Positions 1-10,097 of a DNA stretch of 64,000 nucleotides are shown one piece after another. The position numbers and the translations under genes were made by a program. The stretch's first letter is position 1; every line of letters begins with the position of its first letter. The notes beneath the pieces are model-generated. The model was not told the origin of the DNA and searched no databases. It saw only the letters and a program-made list of their open reading frames with translations. The DNA is from Mucilaginibacter xinganensis (GTDB lineage: Bacteria; Bacteroidota; Bacteroidia; Sphingobacteriales; Sphingobacteriaceae): assembly GCF_002257585.1 (NCBI RefSeq), contig NZ_CP022743.1, positions 3,286,001 through 3,350,000 of the forward strand, given 5' to 3'.

Positions 1-1878
1 GATGAAGGATTTGAGAACCGCAACCAGAAGATTACGGAGAAGCTGAAGCTATTTAAAAACTGCCGCTTGCTAATCCATAATTATGACCAGCTGATCAGTT
101 TCCAGGATAACATCCCGGTTGAAAGCCGCTTTACCTGGAGCACCAATTTTAAACAGGCCGACCTGTACGTGTTCAGCGAGGCGGTGGTATCAAAAAACTA
201 TTATTTAAGGGCAAGGTATAAAGACGCGGAAATTGAATGCCTGATCCCATTTTTGGATGAGGCATCGGTAGAGAATGCTATTGTTTGCTGGGCTACCATG
301 CTGGCCCTGGGCTACGCCCCTGCCGAAGCTGACGACCGGATAGAACGTTTAAACGCCGTAAGCATGCGGCTGGAACTAAAAACCGGTATCAATGATTGCT
401 CCGTTATTGACGACTCTTACAATTCGGACATCCAATCGCTGGAAATAGCCTTGAACTTTTTAACGCAGCAAAATCAACATCAAAAAAAGACACTCATTCT
501 TTCTGATATTTACCAGTCGGGCTTGCAGGCTGACGTGCTGTACAGGCAGGTTGCCGATATGATAAAAATAAAACAGGTGGACAAATTTATCGGCGTGGGC
601 GAAGCATTGATGGCCCGACAGGACTACTTTGACATGCCCGAAAAGTTCTTTTACCCGGATACCCAGGCCATGCTGCAGCACCTGCGCACCTTAAATTTTA
701 AGGGGGAAACCATACTGATAAAGGGTTCGCGCAGTTTTGAGTTTGAACGGATCAGCCGCGCGCTGGTTCAAAAGGCACATGAAACCATATTGGAGATAAA
801 CTTGAATGCGTTACTAAACAACCTTAATTTTTACCGGTCGCGGTTAAAGCAGGGTGTAAAAGTAATGGCCATTGTAAAAGCATTTTCATACGGCAGCGGC
901 ACCTTTGAAGTAGCCAATATCCTCCAGTACAACAAGGTTGACTACCTTGCTGTTGCCTACATAGACGAAGGGGTATCCCTGCGCAACACAGGCATCAGCC
1001 TGCCCGTAATGATCTTTAACCCTGAAGCCTCTGCATTTGACAAGCTCATAGAATTTAACCTGGAACCTGTTATTTACAGCTTTGGGTTACTGGACGAATT
1101 TATTACCTACGCACAGGAAAAAAATGTATTGAACTACCCTGTTCACCTTAAAATTGATACCGGTATGCACCGCCTTGGCTTTGAGGACTTTGAAATTGAA
1201 ACCCTTTGCGACCTGCTGGAAGCTAACCGGTACATCAGGGTGCAGTCGGTGTTTTCGCACCTGGTGGCCAGCGAAGCCGCAAAGCACGACAAGTTTACCA
1301 AAAAGCAGATCAGTAATTTTGAAACTGCTTACAAACAAATAGAGCTTACCCTTGGCTACAAGGTGATCAAGCACATCAGCAATACCTCAGGTATTACCAG
1401 GTGGCCCGGCGCGCATTATGACATGGTGCGCCTCGGAATTGGCTTATACGGCATTGATACCGGTATGGAAACCCCCGACACCGGCTTACAGCCTGTGGCC
1501 ACCTTAAAAACCAGCGTTGCGCAGGTAAAAAAAATCAAAGCCGGAGAGACCCTCAGCTACAGCCGTAGTGGCAGTCTGACAAAAGACGGCAAAATAGCTA
1601 CCGTACGGATTGGCTATGCCGACGGCTATTTGCGTGCCTTTGGCAACGGCGTTGGCAAAATGCTGGTGAAAGGAGTTTTGGCGCCCACCGTGGGTAACAT
1701 AACCATGGATATGTGTATGATTGATGTTACCGGCATCGATGTAAAGGAAGGCGACGAGGTAATTATATTTAACGAGCAGCAGCGCATTAACGACCTTGCA
1801 ACCCAAATTGGCACCATACCTTACGAAATATTAACTAATGTTTCGCAAAGGGTTAAAAGGGTGTACTTTTATGAATAG
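1..1878 (+). CDS. murF-alr: MurF-alanine racemase fusion, 3' part (5' end outside window)
   Basis: The reading frame is open from base 1 with no start, so the N-terminus lies upstream; about 625 residues are visible. Up to about base 770 it matches the C-terminal part of MurF (DDSYN near base 405, LILSDIYQSG near 500, ILIKGSRSFE near 715), the cytosolic ligase that adds D-Ala-D-Ala to the UDP-MurNAc-tripeptide. From about base 775 it is a PLP-dependent alanine racemase: the PLP lysine is in AIVKAFSYGSG (near 870) and the second catalytic Tyr in LSYSRSG (near 1555), followed by RIGYADGY. Fused proteins of this kind are typical of Bacteroidota. It supplies D-Ala for peptidoglycan. DUF502 gene follows after 13 bases, so they are probably co-transcribed. 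Confidence 0.93.
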   Translation, partial: DEGFENRNQKITEKLKLFKNCRLLIHNYDQLISFQDNIPVESRFTWSTNFKQADLYVFSEAVVSKNYYLRARYKDAEIECLIPFLDEASVENAIVCWATMLALGYAPAEADDRIERLNAVSMRLELKTGINDCSVIDDSYNSDIQSLEIALNFLTQQNQHQKKTLILSDIYQSGLQADVLYRQVADMIKIKQVDKFIGVGEALMARQDYFDMPEKFFYPDTQAMLQHLRTLNFKGETILIKGSRSFEFERISRALVQKAHETILEINLNALLNNLNFYRSRLKQGVKVMAIVKAFSYGSGTFEVANILQYNKVDYLAVAYIDEGVSLRNTGISLPVMIFNPEASAFDKLIEFNLEPVIYSFGLLDEFITYAQEKNVLNYPVHLKIDTGMHRLGFEDFEIETLCDLLEANRYIRVQSVFSHLVASEAAKHDKFTKKQISNFETAYKQIELTLGYKVIKHISNTSGITRWPGAHYDMVRLGIGLYGIDTGMETPDTGLQPVATLKTSVAQVKKIKAGETLSYSRSGSLTKDGKIATVRIGYADGYLRAFGNGVGKMLVKGVLAPTVGNITMDMCMIDVTGIDVKEGDEVIIFNEQQRINDLATQIGTIPYEILTNVSQRVKRVYFYE

Positions 1879-1891
1879 AAATTGATTTAAG

Positions 1892-2488
1892 ATGAAGCAG
1901 ATATTCAACGCACTTTTACGCTATTTTTTTAAGGGATTGTTGGTGGTAGTTCCCATTGGCGCCGCGTTCCTTTTAATTTTCTGGGCGGTAAAAAGCATTG
2001 ATAACGCCCTTAACCTGAGCGATATGCTTTGGACCGACCCGAAAACGGGAAAACCTGTTTACATACCGGGGCTGGGTATTTTAAATGTATTGGTAATCAT
2101 TTTAATTGCCGGCATATTGGTAACCAACGTGGTAACCGACCCCATAAAACGCTGGTTTAACCGCTGGCTCAACCGCTTGCCGCTGTTCAAATTCCTGTAC
2201 TCGTCAATAAAGGACCTTACCGAGGCTTTTGTTGGGGAAGAAAAGAAGTTTAATGAACCGGTACTGGTGGAGATTAACGAGTTTGGGTTAAAAAAAATTG
2301 GCTTTATGGTACAAAAAGACCTTGCCGCATTAAACCTGCCGGGCGACGTGGCGGTGTATTTCCCTTTATCTTACTCCTTTGCCGGCCAGGTAATTATTAT
2401 CTCAGCCAGCAAGGTAAAACCGATTGACAAAAGCGCAGCAGATATGATGAAGTTTGTGATATCAGGCGGCGTAAGCGGGCTGCATTAA
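1892..2488 (+). CDS. DUF502 family membrane protein
   Basis: A 198-residue protein with two hydrophobic N-terminal segments (about residues 12-34 and 58-80) flanking a short loop, then a soluble C-terminal part with NRLPLFKFLYSSIKDL and GDVAVYFPLSYSFAGQ. This is the DUF502 pattern; the family has no assigned biochemical role, although it is often found near envelope genes. It follows murF-alr closely on the same strand. Its TAA stop overlaps the stop codon of the convergent MFS gene by two bases within TTAA, with no room for a terminator. Confidence 0.85.
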   Translation: MKQIFNALLRYFFKGLLVVVPIGAAFLLIFWAVKSIDNALNLSDMLWTDPKTGKPVYIPGLGILNVLVIILIAGILVTNVVTDPIKRWFNRWLNRLPLFKFLYSSIKDLTEAFVGEEKKFNEPVLVEINEFGLKKIGFMVQKDLAALNLPGDVAVYFPLSYSFAGQVIIISASKVKPIDKSAADMMKFVISGGVSGLH

Positions 2489-3699
2489 GCTTTCTTAAAA
2501 CTTCTTACAGCTATAAAAGTGCTGATCACCATTAATGCTGCTGCCAGCAGGTAAGCCCCGCCGGGAAAGTAAACCACTGAATCTTTATGCGTGAAGTAGG
2601 AGAACACATAACCAAAAATAAGCGGGCCTATTATTACGCTCAGGCTGTTAATAATGGTGATGGCCCCCTGCATTTCGCCTTGGCCGTTTTTGGGCACTTT
2701 GCTGGTAACCAGCCCCTGCAATGCGGGTCCTGAAATACCGCCCAAACAATAAGGAATCATAAATACATACATCATCCAGCCCTGGCTGGCAAAAGCAATC
2801 AGCGTTAGGCCGATAGCGTAAAATACCAGCCCGGCCACAATGTTCTTTTCCTGCCCAAATTTGGGAATGGTGTACCTGATGAGCCCGCCCTGGATGCCTA
2901 CCAGTAATACCCCGATAACAATCCCCAAAGTACCCACGCTGCTAAGGGTCCACTGAAATTTCTCGAACAGGTAAAACGACAACAGGTATTCCACCGCCTT
3001 TTGCCCGATATAAACCAGCGTAATGGCACCTAGCAATCCCGTTAACGCCGGATTTTTGGTAAAAATCCGTATCAAAGCACCCACAGGGTTCGCCCTTTTC
3101 CATTCAAATTTCCGCCTGCTTTCTATCGGTAACGACTCCGGCAGCACAAACAAGCCGTACATCCCGTTAAAAAAAGCCAGCCCTGCTGCGGCCATAAAGG
3201 GGATCTTGACATTGATAGCGCCAAGATAGGCCCCCAAAGCAATCCCGATAATAAACCCGAAACCTGATGCCGCCCCCACCAGTCCGAAATTAGCTGCTCG
3301 TTTGTTGCCGGTGCTTACATCGGCTATGTAAGCAGTAGCGGTGGCGTTGCTGGCACCGGATACCCCGGCAATAAATCGCCCTACAAACAGCCAGGCTATG
3401 GTTGGCGCAAAGGCCATAAACATATAATCAATACTAAAGCCAAAAAGCGAGATCAGTAAAACAGGCCTTCGTCCGTACCTGTCGCTTAGATTACCTAATA
3501 CAGACGCGAAAAGCAGCTGCATGGAAGCGTACACAAAAGTGAGCCAGCCGCTATATTGCGATGCAACACTGATATCAATGTGACCTAAGGTCTGCAGCAG
3601 CTTTGGCATCACCGGGATAATGATCCCCAACCCCAATACATCAATAAAGATGGTTATAAAAATAAATCCAAGCGCTGCTGAATGTTTGGGTTTTGCCAT
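2485..3699 (-). CDS. MFS transporter, TetA-like drug:H+ antiporter family
   Basis: A 404-residue polytopic protein of about 12 membrane segments. The N-terminal half carries the MFS signature loop GNLSDRYGRRPV at residues 69-80 between helices 2 and 3, and a helix-5 region GLVGAASGFGFIIG like motif C of proton-driven drug exporters. The best family fit is the Tet/MFS DHA1 group, but the substrate cannot be read from sequence. The start is an ATG at 3699. A close paralogue follows upstream on the same strand at 3790-5025, a tandem duplication. Confidence 0.85.
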   Translation of the reverse strand: MAKPKHSAALGFIFITIFIDVLGLGIIIPVMPKLLQTLGHIDISVASQYSGWLTFVYASMQLLFASVLGNLSDRYGRRPVLLISLFGFSIDYMFMAFAPTIAWLFVGRFIAGVSGASNATATAYIADVSTGNKRAANFGLVGAASGFGFIIGIALGAYLGAINVKIPFMAAAGLAFFNGMYGLFVLPESLPIESRRKFEWKRANPVGALIRIFTKNPALTGLLGAITLVYIGQKAVEYLLSFYLFEKFQWTLSSVGTLGIVIGVLLVGIQGGLIRYTIPKFGQEKNIVAGLVFYAIGLTLIAFASQGWMMYVFMIPYCLGGISGPALQGLVTSKVPKNGQGEMQGAITIINSLSVIIGPLIFGYVFSYFTHKDSVVYFPGGAYLLAAALMVISTFIAVRSFKKA

Positions 3700-3789
3700 A
3701 TAATTACTTCATTGTGAAAAGGCAGATGGATATAAAAAGTTTTACCGCTTTTAAAATATTTTAGTTTCCGCTTAACGGGTGCTTTAAAA

Positions 3790-5025
3790 CTAATGAGTTA
3801 CTATTACATTTTCGCCGCTTTTTTTAAAGCTTCTGATAGCAAATACCGCACTTAAAAGCATCAGTATAGCCCCTATTGCAAACGGCGCGCCGGGAAATTG
3901 AAAAAACGGATTGGGTTTTGTAAAATAATAAAACACTTCCGTCATCAGCAGCGGGCCAAATATGGAGCTGATGCTGATTAAACTGGTTAAGCCTCCCTGC
4001 AATTCGCCCTGTTCATTGGCAGGCACGCTGTTACTCATGTATCCCTGAATTGCAGGTCCGGCTATCCCGCCCAGGCAGTAAGGCACCAGTATAGCAAACA
4101 TCATCCAGCCCTTGCCTGCAAACGCGAAAAGTGCCATACCTGCGGCATATAAGAGCAACCCTACCCAAATACTTCTTTCTGTACCAAGTTTCGGCAGGAT
4201 GATCCTGATCAGGCCACCCTGTACCACGGCTACCATTAAACCCACAAAGCCAAGTGAATAACCTACCATATCCTCGTTCCAGCTGAATTTTTTAATGGTG
4301 TAAAATGTCCAAACGCTTTGCACGGCCTGCGCTGCTATGTAGATCAGGAACAGGGATAATGCCAAACCGATCACCGATTTATATTTTTTTAGTTGGATCA
4401 CGGTTCCAAAAGGATTGGCCCTTTTAAGATCTAGCGGACGCCTGTTTTCAACAGACAATGATTCCGGTAAAATAAAGAAACCATACACCGCGTTAAGGAA
4501 CGCCAGCAGCGCAGCAGCAATAAAGGGGTAATGAACATCATATTTACCCAGGATGCCGCCCAGCACCGGGCCAATGATAAAGCCCAGCCCAAAGGCAACC
4601 CCTACCAGGCCAAAATTAGCGGCCCTTTTTTCAGGCTCGCTGATATCCGCTATGTAGGCATTGGCCGTTGTAAAACTGGCACCTGTGATCCCGGCGATAA
4701 TGCGGCCTACGAACAACCATGCTATGGTAGGTGCAAATGCGGAAAAAAGATAATCGACACTGAACCCTAATAACGAACATAGCAACACCGGCCGCCGGCC
4801 AAATTTATCGCTCAGGTTTCCAATAAGCGGCGCAAATATAAACTGCATGCCGGCATAAGCAGCGGTTAGCCAGCCTGCATAGCCGGAAGCATCGCTAACA
4901 TCGCCATGAATTAGATGTTCAATTAGCTTAGGAATAACGGGGATAATGATACCCAGCCCAATAACATCTATTAACAGCGTGGCAAATATGAAGCCCAGTG
5001 CTGCCTGCTTTTTAGGTTTGTGCAT
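3790..5025 (-). CDS. MFS transporter, TetA-like, paralogue of the downstream gene
   Basis: A 411-residue MFS protein of the same DHA1/Tet-like group as its neighbour, with [12 protein letters not shown] in the helix 2-3 loop and [19 protein letters not shown] in helix 5. The frame can be extended to a TTG at 5034, but the ATG at 5025 (protein [12 protein letters not shown]) aligns with the start of the neighbour. The gap to the next pump is 90 bases, enough for its own promoter. Both are probably inner-membrane exporters; substrates are unknown. Confidence 0.85.
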   Translation of the reverse strand: MHKPKKQAALGFIFATLLIDVIGLGIIIPVIPKLIEHLIHGDVSDASGYAGWLTAAYAGMQFIFAPLIGNLSDKFGRRPVLLCSLLGFSVDYLFSAFAPTIAWLFVGRIIAGITGASFTTANAYIADISEPEKRAANFGLVGVAFGLGFIIGPVLGGILGKYDVHYPFIAAALLAFLNAVYGFFILPESLSVENRRPLDLKRANPFGTVIQLKKYKSVIGLALSLFLIYIAAQAVQSVWTFYTIKKFSWNEDMVGYSLGFVGLMVAVVQGGLIRIILPKLGTERSIWVGLLLYAAGMALFAFAGKGWMMFAILVPYCLGGIAGPAIQGYMSNSVPANEQGELQGGLTSLISISSIFGPLLMTEVFYYFTKPNPFFQFPGAPFAIGAILMLLSAVFAIRSFKKSGENVIVTH

Positions 5026-5127
5026 AGCCTGCAAAATAAAAATTATTATGCAACTTCTTCAAATAATAAATCCTGTGCGTAAAAAATGTATTTTGGCCCA
5101 TTATAAACCATTTTCATTCATCCCGGT

Positions 5128-7473
5128 ATGAAGGCTCTCCCGTTATTTATTTTATTGCTGATGGTGATCGGCAAAGCAAACGCGCAGTCTGCTGATTCCT
5201 ACGCAGCCCATATTATGCAGGGAATCAGTGATCCTAAAATAAATAAAACCAATCCTTACGTTACCGCCGGTGACCGCTCCTACCTGATTGGAACCCAGGA
5301 CGGAAAATTCCCGGATCTGGGTGATCATGTTGAAGGCGAAATGGCTGGATTATGGTGCCCGCCCTTTAAACTTGCCGATGGCTTTTGGGTAAGCGTAACT
5401 GATAAAAGTACCGGCAAAGCAGTTTGGTTAAATGCAGATCAATTTATCACTTATCCCTACGGCAATAAATTTATTTACAAATCACCTGTTGATGGTGTAA
5501 CCGTTGAACGTTTTCAATTTTGCCCTGACGGTAAAACAGCTGTGCTGGTAAAGTACACTATCAAATACAGCGGCAGTGCCAGCAAAAACATAAAGCTCTC
5601 CTTCAATTTAAAAACAGACATCAGGCCGGTTTGGTTCACCGATACAGTTGATGTGGATTTTCCGGACAAAATATTATCAACTGCTAAAGACGGCTATTTT
5701 TTAGCAAGGGATAGCACTAAACCCTGGTACCTGGCAATGGTATCGTCCGTAAAAGCAGGCAACCAACATTCAGGTTCCGGAGCGGACATTCCATACCAAA
5801 CCATTGGCAAGGGCGTTTGGTACACCGCCGACTATAATTTGACGTTAGCAAAGAACAGCACCAGCAGTATTATATTTAGCATTGCAGGCGCAGAAAATAA
5901 TCAAAATGCGGCCATATCAAACTCCCGCAACATATTAAACAGTTACGATGAGTTACTGAAGGCTAAAATAAACAAGTATAAAGAAGTGATTGCCCGCGCG
6001 CAAATAACCATCCCCGATGCGCAGCTGCAAAACGTTTATAACTGGGTAAAAATCAACACCAGCTGGCTGGTTAGAACTGTACCGGGCACCGGGACCGGGC
6101 TTACAGCAGGTTATATGGAGTACCCCTGGTGGTTTGGCTGTGATAATACCTATGCCCTGCAGGGTGTTTTAGCCACCGGCGATTTTAAACTGGCAAAATC
6201 AACCCTCGAGCTGCTGTACAATAAATCAAAAGCGGTGAACGGAAATGGCCGCATAGTGCACGAAATATCGACCAGCGGCAAGGTGTATAATAAAGGGAAC
6301 ACACAGGAAACTGCACATTTTATTATGTGTGCCGGAACGTATTTAAAATGGACAGGCGACACCGCTTTTATCAAGAAAATATACCCTTACATAAAAGACG
6401 GCATCAACTGGCTATTAACCACCACGGATACCAATCATAATATGTTCCCTGAGGGTTACGGCATTATGGAAGTAACCGGATTAAATGCCGAACTGATTGA
6501 TGTTGCTGTTTACACACAGCAAGCTTTAAAAAATGCCGCCGAAATGGCAACCATAATGGGTGATAAAAAAGCAGGGGAAAAATACGCCGCATTGGCAGCC
6601 AGCTTGCAACTGAAGGTCAACAAAAGCTTTTGGGACGAAGAGAGCACTTCGTATTGCGATTTTTTCGGAACCAAACAACAGGCCCTGTCCACACTGGATG
6701 GTGCATTGAAGCAACTAAAAATTGGCGAAACCGGCGCACCGGACAAACAGCAGACCGAACGGGAAAATTTCTACATCGCGTTACAAAAGAAAATAAGCCT
6801 GATGCGCGACACCAGCCGCGGGTGGTTAACAAATAAAAACTGGGTAATTAATACACCTATGGAAACCGGCATTGCTCCCTATAAAACAGCAATAATGGCG
6901 CTTGATAAAATCCGGATGGAAAACTGCGGCGAATATGGCCCCTACCTGTCCGCAGTAGAAAAGAAATATATGATGACCATAGCAACCGGGGTGCAGGCTG
7001 TAGCCGAATGCAGGTATGGCCGGGTCGACTCGGCAATGTGGTATGTGAACAAAATAGCGGCTACGTTTAACCGCGTACTCCCGGGATCTATTTCTGAAAT
7101 GATGCCCGACTATGGCTGCTTCACGCAAGCCTGGACAAACTACGGAATAGATGTTCCGTTGGTTAGTTATGTGTTTGGGGTTACGCCCGATGCAGTAAAG
7201 CATACTGTAAACATCAGGCCAAACTTACCGTCCACATGGAAAAACGTTAACATTAAGAATGTGAAAGTGGGTGACAATAACCTGTCAATTGATATAAAAA
7301 CCAAAGGCAACAGGCGCACTTATACCATAACCCAAAGCAATGCCGCGTGGAAGCTGCTATTTAAAGCACCATCAGGTTCAGGCGATTGCACTTTGAACGG
7401 CCATAAGGTTAAATTAACGGACAACGGGCTTACGTTATCCGCTAATACCAATACCATCACAATTCTTTTATAA
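5128..7473 (+). CDS. secreted six-hairpin glycosidase, glycogen-debranching-like
   Basis: 781 residues with a signal peptide (hydrophobic core in residues 4-15, cleavage after ANA near 19), so periplasmic or outer-surface. The N-terminal half (about 30-300) looks like a beta-sandwich domain and the C-terminal half (about 310-700) like an (alpha/alpha)6 barrel, with YPWWFGCDNTYAL, NTQETAHFIMC, FPEGYGIMEV and ISEMMPDYGCFTQAW. This resembles proteins annotated as amylo-alpha-1,6-glucosidase or glycogen debranching (COG3408-like). Catalytic acids are not certain and the substrate is unproven. It is transcribed alone; its stop codon abuts that of the convergent LOG gene. Confidence 0.7.
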   Translation: MKALPLFILLLMVIGKANAQSADSYAAHIMQGISDPKINKTNPYVTAGDRSYLIGTQDGKFPDLGDHVEGEMAGLWCPPFKLADGFWVSVTDKSTGKAVWLNADQFITYPYGNKFIYKSPVDGVTVERFQFCPDGKTAVLVKYTIKYSGSASKNIKLSFNLKTDIRPVWFTDTVDVDFPDKILSTAKDGYFLARDSTKPWYLAMVSSVKAGNQHSGSGADIPYQTIGKGVWYTADYNLTLAKNSTSSIIFSIAGAENNQNAAISNSRNILNSYDELLKAKINKYKEVIARAQITIPDAQLQNVYNWVKINTSWLVRTVPGTGTGLTAGYMEYPWWFGCDNTYALQGVLATGDFKLAKSTLELLYNKSKAVNGNGRIVHEISTSGKVYNKGNTQETAHFIMCAGTYLKWTGDTAFIKKIYPYIKDGINWLLTTTDTNHNMFPEGYGIMEVTGLNAELIDVAVYTQQALKNAAEMATIMGDKKAGEKYAALAASLQLKVNKSFWDEESTSYCDFFGTKQQALSTLDGALKQLKIGETGAPDKQQTERENFYIALQKKISLMRDTSRGWLTNKNWVINTPMETGIAPYKTAIMALDKIRMENCGEYGPYLSAVEKKYMMTIATGVQAVAECRYGRVDSAMWYVNKIAATFNRVLPGSISEMMPDYGCFTQAWTNYGIDVPLVSYVFGVTPDAVKHTVNIRPNLPSTWKNVNIKNVKVGDNNLSIDIKTKGNRRTYTITQSNAAWKLLFKAPSGSGDCTLNGHKVKLTDNGLTLSANTNTITILL

Positions 7474-8181
7474 TTAAAAGTTCGGTTTCAGCACATATTT
7501 ATCATAAAAACGGAAGATATGTTCCGCTGCTTCTTCGGCTGTATCAACTACACGGTAAAGCATCAAATCGTCCGGGTGGATGTTGTGCTCCTGTGCAAGC
7601 ATTTTTTCTTCCACCCAGTCAAATAGTCCTTTCCAATAGTCAACACCAACAAATACAATAGGGAAACGGGCTATCTTACCTGTTTGGATCAGTGTAATAG
7701 CTTCAAATGATTCGTCCATCGTTCCGAAACCACCCGGCAAAACAATAAAGCCCTGCGAGTATTTCATAAACATTACCTTACGGATAAAAAAGTAATCAAA
7801 CTCCAGTACCTTATCCCTGTCGATATACTTGTTGTGGAATTGCTCAAAAGGTAACTCGATATTTAAACCTACCGATTTGCCACCGGCCTCGTATGCACCC
7901 TTATTGGCGGCCTCCATAATTCCGGGACCGCCGCCTGAGATTACACCGTACCCTCTTTCGGTCAGCAGCCTGGCGGCATTTTCTGCCAGCTTGTAATATT
8001 TATTATCGTTATGGGTGCGCGCCGAACCGAATATGGATACGCAAGGCCCTATTTTAGCGAGTTTTTCAAAGCCGTCAACAAACTCAGCCATTATTTTGAA
8101 GATCTGCCAGGAATCTGTTACCTTAATTTCCTGCCAGTTTTTATTTTCAAAAGCTTGTCTTATTTTTTCTTCACCTGTCAT
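7474..8181 (-). CDS. LOG family protein (TIGR00730), nucleotide 5'-monophosphate phosphoribohydrolase
   Basis: 235 residues with a Rossmann fold and both LOG signatures: SGGGPGIMEAANKG (about 82-95) and PGGFGTMDE (149-157), with the catalytic Arg/Glu expected in the latter region. Proteins of this family release ribose-5-phosphate from nucleoside monophosphates, including cytokinin precursors; many bacterial members are described as possible lysine decarboxylase without evidence of that activity. The start is an ATG at 8181. A GTCCGRAA repeat lies directly upstream. Confidence 0.85.
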   Translation of the reverse strand: MTGEEKIRQAFENKNWQEIKVTDSWQIFKIMAEFVDGFEKLAKIGPCVSIFGSARTHNDNKYYKLAENAARLLTERGYGVISGGGPGIMEAANKGAYEAGGKSVGLNIELPFEQFHNKYIDRDKVLEFDYFFIRKVMFMKYSQGFIVLPGGFGTMDESFEAITLIQTGKIARFPIVFVGVDYWKGLFDWVEEKMLAQEHNIHPDDLMLYRVVDTAEEAAEHIFRFYDKYVLKPNF

Positions 8182-8189
8182 GTTCTTTT

Positions 8190-8226
8190 ATTAGTCCGGA
8201 AGTCCGAAAGTCGGTAAAGTCCGGAA
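8190..8226. repeat. GTCCGRAA short tandem repeat, copy 1
   Basis: The gap upstream of the LOG gene contains head-to-tail degenerate units of 8-9 bases with consensus GTCCGRAA (GTCCGGAA, GTCCGAAA, a degenerate GTCGGTAAA, GTCCGGAA). The same units occur at 8296-8325, 9800-9835 and 10098-10114. Confidence 0.8.
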
Positions 8227-8283
8227 TGTTTTTAGTTTTCTACGATAATATTACAATAATTGGTCGTTTAAGTTTTGCTGATG

Positions 8284-9789
8284 CTAAACCAGGCTTTCCG
8301 CCTGCCGGACTTTCCGGCCTTCGGGCTTCGCAGATGATGTTACCCATAAGCCAACGAACGTAATAAATCCGTTAACTATTATCAACTCGTTATCAAAAAC
8401 GTAACCCCCTAATAATTTTGCGGAGTTGTTACTTAAATAGTAACATATTGCGGGGGATATCAAGCAAACAAAAGGCACAAGTTTATCCTTAACCTGCCTG
8501 TTACCCAAAAACAACCCGAACGAATAGAGGCCCAGCAATGGCCCGTAAGTATAGGAGGCTACCTTAAATATGGCATTAACAACCGCTGTATTGGTTATGG
8601 CGTTAAATATGATAATAGTTAACAGCATACAACCCGAAAAGGCAATGTGTACATAATGGCGCACATTCACCATTTTTTTGCTGTTCACGTCCTGCCTTTT
8701 ATTAAACCCGAGAAAATCCACACAGAACGACGTGGTAAGCGCCGTTAAAGCCGAATCTGTCGTAGCAAAGGTAGCGGCTGTTAAACCCAGCATAAAAACC
8801 ATAGCGGGCAACAGCCCCAGGTATTTTAATGCGATAGTAGGGTATAAATAATCCGTTTTTTCAACTTTGATCCCATATTTTTCGGCGTACATGTATAGTA
8901 ACGCGCCCACGCATAAAAAGAAAATATTGATCACCACAAAAACAGCGGTAAAACTGAACATGTTCTTTTTTGCTTCGCGGATATTTTTAAGGCTCAGGTT
9001 TTTTTGCATCAGGTCCTGGTCAAGCCCAGTCATAGCAACGGTTATAAATAATCCGCCTAAAAATGCCTTGCTGAAATGGAATTTGCTGGTTAAAAAATTG
9101 TCGAAGAAAAATATTTTTGAGTAACTGCTCCTTTTAACCGCATCAACGGCTTCAAAAACATTATAATGCAGGCTATCGCAAATAAAGTAGATGGACAAAA
9201 ACACTGATGATACCAGGAACAAGGTTTGCAGGCTGTCAGTAATAATAATGGTTTTTAGCCCGCCTTTAAACGTGTACGACCAGATCAATACCAAACAGAT
9301 CAGCCCTGTGACTACAAATGGCACATGGTAACTGTCAAAAATAAACCGCTGTAAAACAATAACCACCAGGTAAAGCCTGAATGATGAGCCTATGATCCGG
9401 CTGATCAAAAAGATGCCGGCTGCCGTTTTATAGCTCCATACGCCAAGTGCGCCTTCAATATAACTGTATATCGAAGTGAGTTTCAACCGGTAATATAGCG
9501 GAAGCAAAACAGTTGCTATCACTATAAAACCCGCAGCGTTACCCAACACAAACTGAAAGTATTCAAACTGGTCGCCGGTTACCGCACCAACTTTACCGGG
9601 CACCGATATAAAGGTAACCCCGCTTAAGGCGGTACCGATCATCCCAAAGGCTACCAGGTACCATTTGGAGTTCCGGTTAGCTACGAAAAAGGTATCGTTG
9701 TCTGAAGACTTACGCGAGGTTAACCACGATATAACCAGCAACACCAGGAAATAACCTATTATAAATGAAAGCAGTATTCCGGGAGACAT
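8284..9789 (-). CDS. sodium:solute symporter family (SSS/SLC5) transporter
   Basis: 501 residues, almost entirely hydrophobic, with about 13 predicted membrane helices. The N-terminal SWLTSRKSSDNDTFFVANR loop, GTALSGVTFISVPG in helix 2 and TAATFATTDSALTALTTSF late in the protein fit the SSS family of Na+-coupled uptake carriers. The substrate is not predictable; members carry sugars, amino acids, nucleosides or sialic acid. The start is an ATG at 9789. The last residues (EGRKVRQAESLV) are encoded by bases that match the GTCCGRAA repeat, so the C-terminal tail appears to come from repeat sequence. Confidence 0.87.
   Translation of the reverse strand: MSPGILLSFIIGYFLVLLVISWLTSRKSSDNDTFFVANRNSKWYLVAFGMIGTALSGVTFISVPGKVGAVTGDQFEYFQFVLGNAAGFIVIATVLLPLYYRLKLTSIYSYIEGALGVWSYKTAAGIFLISRIIGSSFRLYLVVIVLQRFIFDSYHVPFVVTGLICLVLIWSYTFKGGLKTIIITDSLQTLFLVSSVFLSIYFICDSLHYNVFEAVDAVKRSSYSKIFFFDNFLTSKFHFSKAFLGGLFITVAMTGLDQDLMQKNLSLKNIREAKKNMFSFTAVFVVINIFFLCVGALLYMYAEKYGIKVEKTDYLYPTIALKYLGLLPAMVFMLGLTAATFATTDSALTALTTSFCVDFLGFNKRQDVNSKKMVNVRHYVHIAFSGCMLLTIIIFNAITNTAVVNAIFKVASYTYGPLLGLYSFGLFLGNRQVKDKLVPFVCLISPAICYYLSNNSAKLLGGYVFDNELIIVNGFITFVGLWVTSSAKPEGRKVRQAESLV
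8296..8325. repeat. GTCCGRAA repeat copy 2, inside the 3' end of the symporter gene
   Basis: Bases around CCGGACTTTCCGGC carry inverted copies of the repeat unit and encode the last residues of the symporter. This suggests repeat growth into a tolerant C-terminus. Confidence 0.6.
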
Positions 9790-9799
9790 ATATTAGTTT

Positions 9800-9835
9800 T
9801 AGTCCGAAAGTCCGGAAAATCCGGAAGTCCGAAAG
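9800..9835. repeat. GTCCGRAA short tandem repeat, copy 3
   Basis: Four head-to-tail units (GTCCGAAA, GTCCGGAA, a shortened TCCGGAA, GTCCGAAA) lie just upstream of the symporter start, in the position matching copy 1 at the LOG gene. Confidence 0.8.
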
Positions 9836-9864
9836 ATGAATTATTAGTTAAAGTGCAATTTACA

Positions 9865-9954
9865 TTAATATTTTAACGGTGTTTTTATGCTGTAAACCCG
9901 CACCGGGATCTCTTCAAATCGTTCATGAATTTTAAAGAAGCCGGGGTGTTCCAT
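9865..9954 (-). other. possible 29-residue small ORF
   Basis: An ATG-started frame upstream of the symporter encodes a 29-residue peptide beginning MEHPGFFKIHERFEE and ending in TAA. Its composition is protein-like (charged and aromatic residues mixed), but a frame this short is expected by chance. It could be a small protein or the remnant of a longer gene. I do not recognise it. Confidence 0.2.
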
Positions 9955-10097
9955 TAAGTTTTATTTTTTTAGGATACAATTATCCAACAACCTCAAAAGT
10001 TCCTGTTAAAATTATGGCGACAAGTTATTAAACAAAAGGAAATTTATCCAATAAATTATTTTCGCCGGATTGCAGGTAATCTTTCCGATCAGCAAAC

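Noticed and set aside
6510..7203. Several overlapping frames opposite the six-hairpin glycosidase gene
   Set aside because: They lie antisense within a gene with clear protein features, and have no start signals or recognisable domains.
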